Of a stretch of DNA of 9,419 nucleotides, positions 6,962 to 9,419 are shown one piece after another; the first letter of the stretch is position 1; each line of letters begins with the position of its first letter. The notes under the pieces were generated by a model, which worked only from the letters and a program-made list of their open reading frames with translations, was not told where the DNA came from and did not search any database. The position numbers and the translations under genes are program-made. The DNA lies in the NCBI GenBank assembly GCA_964626735.1, contig CAZVIJ010000058.1, positions 1 through 9,419 of the forward strand. The letters are read 5' to 3'. Source of the DNA: CAZVIJ01 sp964626735 (lineage in GTDB: Bacteria > Patescibacteriota > Dojkabacteria > JAOAGR01).

Positions 6962-7696
6962 CTATTTCATATCCTTTTCAGCGTCCTTGATTTGCTGCTC
7001 GATAGACTTGAAGTTTTGCGGCATTTGCTTGATCTGGTTCATCAGCATCGTCATCTGCTGCTGTTTCTCGGGTGGAATATTTTTTGCCGCTTCCTGCAGC
7101 TGCTTGGCATCCTGCTCCATCGTCTTGCCGAATTGTTCGATGTGCGCCTTTACTTGTTCCAGCATGATTTTTCCATGCTCCATTGCCGACTGGGAAATTT
7201 GCGCCTGCTGCTTTTGTTGGTCGAATTTCATCTGTTGCGCATCTTTCTGTTGTTGCTGAGCTTGCTGTTGGGTTTGCGCTGCCTGTTGCTGCGTTTGCTG
7301 AGCTTGCTGTTGCGCCTGCATTACCTGCTGTTGTGTAGCTTGAGGAGAAGGCGAGGTCGGCTGCGGTTGCGACATTGTTGGCTGAGGGGGTGTCGAAGCC
7401 TGCTGCGATTGTTTCATCTGCATTTTTTGCTGCTCGAGAATGAGCACCTGCATTATTTCCTGCAATTTGGAGAATGCCTGTTGGGGATCGGTATCGATCA
7501 TTTGGGGAACCGACTTCAAATCTTCCGAAGTCTGTGTCGCAGCCTGCTGCAAATTTTGCGGAAGCTGGGATTTCGACTGGTCGATCATCGAAGGTAACGT
7601 GGATACCTCCTGCTTCGCTTGCGGAATATTATTTTCCTGAAGCAACAGCTGGACCTTAAGTATTTGCTCTTCTATCGCTTGAATTTGTGGTGACAT
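6962..7696 (-). CDS. Glutamine-rich coiled-coil protein
   Basis: 244 residues, of which I count about 69 Gln (roughly 28%). Residues 1-98 are helical heptad-like sequence (EEQILKVQLLLQ, KLQEIMQVLILEQQ). Residues 99-120 are a Pro/Gln/Ser/Thr linker. Residues 121-150 are almost pure Gln and Ala with some Thr. Residues 151-244 are a charged helical coiled coil ending EQQIKDAEKDMK. There is no signal peptide, membrane helix or enzymatic motif, so it is probably a cytoplasmic structural or scaffold protein that self-associates; prion-like or condensate behaviour is possible but unproven. The start ATG at 7696 follows the TACAAC hexamer by 6 nt and an inverted repeat that fills most of the upstream gap. 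The reverse strand has a long Leu-rich open frame, which is a by-product of the CAG/CAA repeats. Confidence 0.88.
   Translation of the reverse strand: MSPQIQAIEEQILKVQLLLQENNIPQAKQEVSTLPSMIDQSKSQLPQNLQQAATQTSEDLKSVPQMIDTDPQQAFSKLQEIMQVLILEQQKMQMKQSQQASTPPQPTMSQPQPTSPSPQATQQQVMQAQQQAQQTQQQAAQTQQQAQQQQKDAQQMKFDQQKQQAQISQSAMEHGKIMLEQVKAHIEQFGKTMEQDAKQLQEAAKNIPPEKQQQMTMLMNQIKQMPQNFKSIEQQIKDAEKDMK
7247..7336. repeat. Gln/Ala codon low-complexity tract
   Basis: This stretch encodes residues 121-150 of the Q-rich protein, in CAG/CAA/GCN-type codons. The 18-base string ttgctgagcttgctgttg occurs twice on the plus strand, at 7253-7270 and 7295-7312, 42 bp (14 codons) apart. This suggests in-frame duplication by slippage or unequal recombination, so length variation between strains is plausible. 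Confidence 0.75.
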
Positions 7697-7701
7697 GATT
7701 G

Positions 7702-7740
7702 TGTTGTAATGTACACGTTTTGTACGTTTTCATTACAACA
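7702..7740. repeat. 10-bp perfect inverted repeat in the gap before the Q-rich gene
   Basis: TGTTGTAATG (7702-7711) and CATTACAACA (7731-7740) are exact reverse complements separated by 19 bp. The spacer holds two direct copies of ACGTTTT, at 7715-7721 and 7724-7730. The structure fills most of the 47-bp gap between the 7744 stop and the 7696 start. No U-tract follows on either strand as a terminator would need. One arm contains the predicted -10 of the Q-rich gene, so an operator is the better guess. Confidence 0.65.
7703..7708 (-). promoter_or_regulatory. Weak -10 of the Q-rich protein gene
   Basis: On the minus strand this reads TACAAC, four of six matches, ending 6 nt before the ATG at 7696. 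It lies within one arm of the inverted repeat, so a protein bound there would block it. The match is poor; it is called mainly for spacing consistency. Confidence 0.3.
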
Positions 7741-7743
7741 TGG

Positions 7744-8595
7744 TTAGCTAAAAAGCTCGTCCAAAGTCATAGCCCGCACTTCCCGGACATTAAACAGGAA
7801 CTCACCGCCATCCCTGCTGACCCGTACATTGTACAAGTCTTCGCCGACCTTGAAAATAAGGTCGTTTTTAGGGGAAAGCCCTTGTTCACCCAGATCTTCA
7901 AGCTTCTTCCGAATGACTCGCTTCCAAAACATGGAATCAACCAATTGGTAAACGGCTGAATTTCTCGGGAACTCAATGCGAGGTATTTCAGTCGTGTCTC
8001 CTATTGGCAGATATAAATCTACAGTAACACTATTTGGCAAGATAAGCTCAGCGCAACCAGCTTCTTCAGAAACGGTAGTCGATGCTACGAGCGGCAATGG
8101 AGTGTATTTCGTCTCGTCATCAACCGTACCGAAGAACCCATCAATTTTCATGCGTTCCACTGGTGTTGTCGTTTCGCTATGCACGTCGAAAACGTCATAC
8201 GGTTTGTATCCGTTCGTTTCGCGGATAACGAATTCGCGCATATGCTCCTCAACGGGAAGGGAGTTTATAAGTATTTGTGCAAACGAGTTATCGGGACGCC
8301 TCAGAACTACATACCCGTCCCCCTCGATCATCCGTTCGAAGCCAGCCCCATCTCCCCATACCAAAGCATCCATGTCGTAGTCGTAAGTTGGCTTTCGGTA
8401 CGAACTATGAAGTATGTTCGGCATGCTGATGATGCGAGCGCCGTAACCGTATGGGAAATTGTAAAGAATAGCGGCCAGACCAAGCGACGGCAACGAAACG
8501 AATGTATCGGGAGAAACGCTCTCAGGAGCGACACCATATTGGTAGACTTGTTTGCGGGCAAGTTCGATGCCGATGTCGTGATTATCAGAAGCCAT
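7744..8595 (-). CDS. Unknown-family protein, paralog A of a tandem pair
   Basis: 283 residues, soluble, with no signal peptide; no known family recognised. It is clearly related to the next gene. Over residues 71-110 (YDYDMDALVW through SFAQILI) I count 19 identities in 40 ungapped positions, including GDG and VLRRPD plus SFA. A second conserved block is PRIEFP (205-210), then Y216, L218 and FWKRVIRKKL (223-232). Both proteins end with TLDEL or TLEDL. The predicted pattern is mostly short beta strands, with a helix near 105-126. No catalytic triad or nucleotide motif is visible. The start ATG at 8595 has no Shine-Dalgarno sequence; an extended -10 lies 14 nt upstream, giving a leader of about 7-8 nt. 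It lies 47 bp upstream of the Q-rich gene. The conserved central block looks like a structural core rather than an active site, but that is inference. Confidence 0.85.
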   Translation of the reverse strand: MASDNHDIGIELARKQVYQYGVAPESVSPDTFVSLPSLGLAAILYNFPYGYGARIISMPNILHSSYRKPTYDYDMDALVWGDGAGFERMIEGDGYVVLRRPDNSFAQILINSLPVEEHMREFVIRETNGYKPYDVFDVHSETTTPVERMKIDGFFGTVDDETKYTPLPLVASTTVSEEAGCAELILPNSVTVDLYLPIGDTTEIPRIEFPRNSAVYQLVDSMFWKRVIRKKLEDLGEQGLSPKNDLIFKVGEDLYNVRVSRDGGEFLFNVREVRAMTLDELFS

Positions 8596-8609
8596 ATGAA
8601 TAACGGATT

Positions 8610-8618
8610 ATTATACCA
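8610..8618 (-). promoter_or_regulatory. Extended -10 of paralog A
   Basis: On the minus strand this reads TGGTATAAT, an exact TATAAT with TGn, 14 nt before the ATG at 8595. Unlike the other genes, this predicts a short leader of roughly 7-8 nt instead of a fully leaderless message. A hairpin-type inverted repeat abuts it upstream. Confidence 0.55.
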
Positions 8619-8619
8619 T

Positions 8620-8637
8620 CCTATACTTTTGTATAGG
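8620..8637. repeat. 7-bp inverted repeat beside the paralog A promoter
   Basis: CCTATAC (8620-8626) and GTATAGG (8631-8637) are exact reverse complements around a 4-base loop (TTTT on plus). It sits just upstream of the extended -10 of paralog A and 10 bp after the stop of paralog B. On the minus strand it is followed by ATGGTATAAT rather than a T-run, so it is a poor intrinsic terminator. It could be an operator or an mRNA 3'-end hairpin. Confidence 0.5.
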
Positions 8638-8647
8638 GCAGTTTGTA

Positions 8648-9419
8648 TTACAGGTCTTCGAGCGTAAGCGGATCCAGCTTGCGTATTTCCATTTCATAAT
8701 GTTGACGCTTGTTGAGGAAACGGAAATGATACATTCGTCCATTGAGCCTGAGGATGAAATCGTTGCCGTTGATTCTCTCGCCCCCATCGATATTATGCAG
8801 TTCTCTTCTTTTAATCGGTCTCCACCAATCGTTCCCGATTAACTCATAGGCGTCCCCGATGATGGGAAATTCCAAACGTGGGCGATCTGATCTACGATCG
8901 GAGGGAATTACCACCTCAACCGATATGTCTTCGGCAAGCGGTGCTCTACTTCTCTCATAGCCCTTACCGTTGATAATTATCGTATCGACGGGAAGGTCGA
9001 TATCGCGCTTCCGCCACGAGGTCGCTTCGAGATACCGTTGTAACGCTGATTGATCGAAAGGACCCAGCCTTACCGCCGATGGCTCCTCGACAACGCCCTC
9101 GGGAGCAGTTCCTTCACGTTCCCATGCTACGAATTCCCTGGCAATCGGATTGTCGGAAACAAGACACGAAACGAGTACGATTTCTGCGAATGACAAATCG
9201 GGCCGTCGTAACACGAAACTCCCGTCCCCGTCTATCGTAATGTTTCGGTTTGAATTTCTTTCCCAGTACGTTATATCCAAGTTGTAATCGTAACGGGGTA
9301 GATACCATCCGCGGCGAGGAACCGAATCGATTGATCTGATATCCACCCAATGGGCAACATCGACCATACCGCATACTGCCTGCAAGCCGTAATCTTCTAA
9401 GGTTATTATTCCTGAATGG
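8648..9419 (-). CDS. Unknown-family protein, paralog B, 5' end cut by the window edge
   Basis: At least 256 residues are visible, and the reading frame stays open to the window edge. The first apparent start, a TTG at 9385, is not convincing. The 11 codons before it (HSGIITLEDYG) align with residues 29-39 of paralog A (PDTFVSLPSLG), and the Gly-to-YDY spacing is 32 residues in both proteins with no gap. By comparison, about 28 N-terminal residues are missing. Shared features with paralog A are YDYNLD, IDGDG, VLRRPDLSFAEI, RPRLEFP, WWRPIKRREL and the terminal LTLEDL. The middle region (IIINGKGYERSRAP) differs in length and sequence, so the pair has diverged considerably. There is no membrane helix or known motif. 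It lies 52 bp upstream of paralog A on the same strand, which suggests a tandem duplication. Confidence 0.82.
   Translation of the reverse strand, partial: HSGIITLEDYGLQAVCGMVDVAHWVDIRSIDSVPRRGWYLPRYDYNLDITYWERNSNRNITIDGDGSFVLRRPDLSFAEIVLVSCLVSDNPIAREFVAWEREGTAPEGVVEEPSAVRLGPFDQSALQRYLEATSWRKRDIDLPVDTIIINGKGYERSRAPLAEDISVEVVIPSDRRSDRPRLEFPIIGDAYELIGNDWWRPIKRRELHNIDGGERINGNDFILRLNGRMYHFRFLNKRQHYEMEIRKLDPLTLEDL

Noticed and set aside
6992..7597. Long Leu-rich plus-strand open frame opposite the Q-rich gene.
   Set aside because: CTG/TTG repeats are the reverse complement of CAG/CAA codons; the composition is an antisense artefact and there is no promoter.
8179..8667. 162-codon plus-strand frame opposite paralog A.
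   Set aside because: It overlaps a gene with clear paralog conservation on the minus strand, and its translation shows no domain-like pattern.

Overview
The window is a densely packed bacterial chromosome segment. By my count about 96% of it is coding, no intergenic gap exceeds 70 bp, and it holds nine protein genes, one of them cut by the right edge. I see no RNA gene, insertion sequence or CRISPR array. TGA serves as a normal stop for the kinase-like gene, which argues against a recoded (code 25) genome. Short gaps, many unrecognised proteins and a secreted glycosidase-dockerin protein fit a Patescibacteria/CPR-type genome. That placement is inference from style, since no phylogenetic marker lies in the window.

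Layout, left to right: a CHASE-PAS sensor histidine kinase (minus); a class I methyltransferase-like protein (minus); an unrecognised 343-residue protein (plus) that ends one base from the convergent stop of a secreted clan-A glycoside hydrolase with a type I dockerin (minus); a two-helix membrane protein (plus), divergent from the hydrolase; then a minus-strand series of a kinase-fold protein, a glutamine-rich coiled-coil protein and two adjacent paralogs of an unknown family. The last paralog runs off the right edge.

The strongest overall pattern is in gene starts. No gene has a well-placed Shine-Dalgarno sequence. Seven of the eight visible start codons have a -10-like hexamer only 6-8 nt upstream, and the eighth has one 14 nt upstream. 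Several hexamers are exact TATAAT, and four carry an extended TGn. This predicts leaderless or near-leaderless mRNAs and mostly single-gene transcription, even where genes lie in the same direction. It also moves the start of the membrane protein gene to 5477.

Functional links between the genes are weak. The sensor kinase, the secreted hydrolase and the two-helix protein all concern the cell surface. The kinase-like, Q-rich and paralog genes form a same-strand neighbourhood of mostly unknown function. Two of its gaps hold inverted repeats at the promoters, so local regulation is possible.
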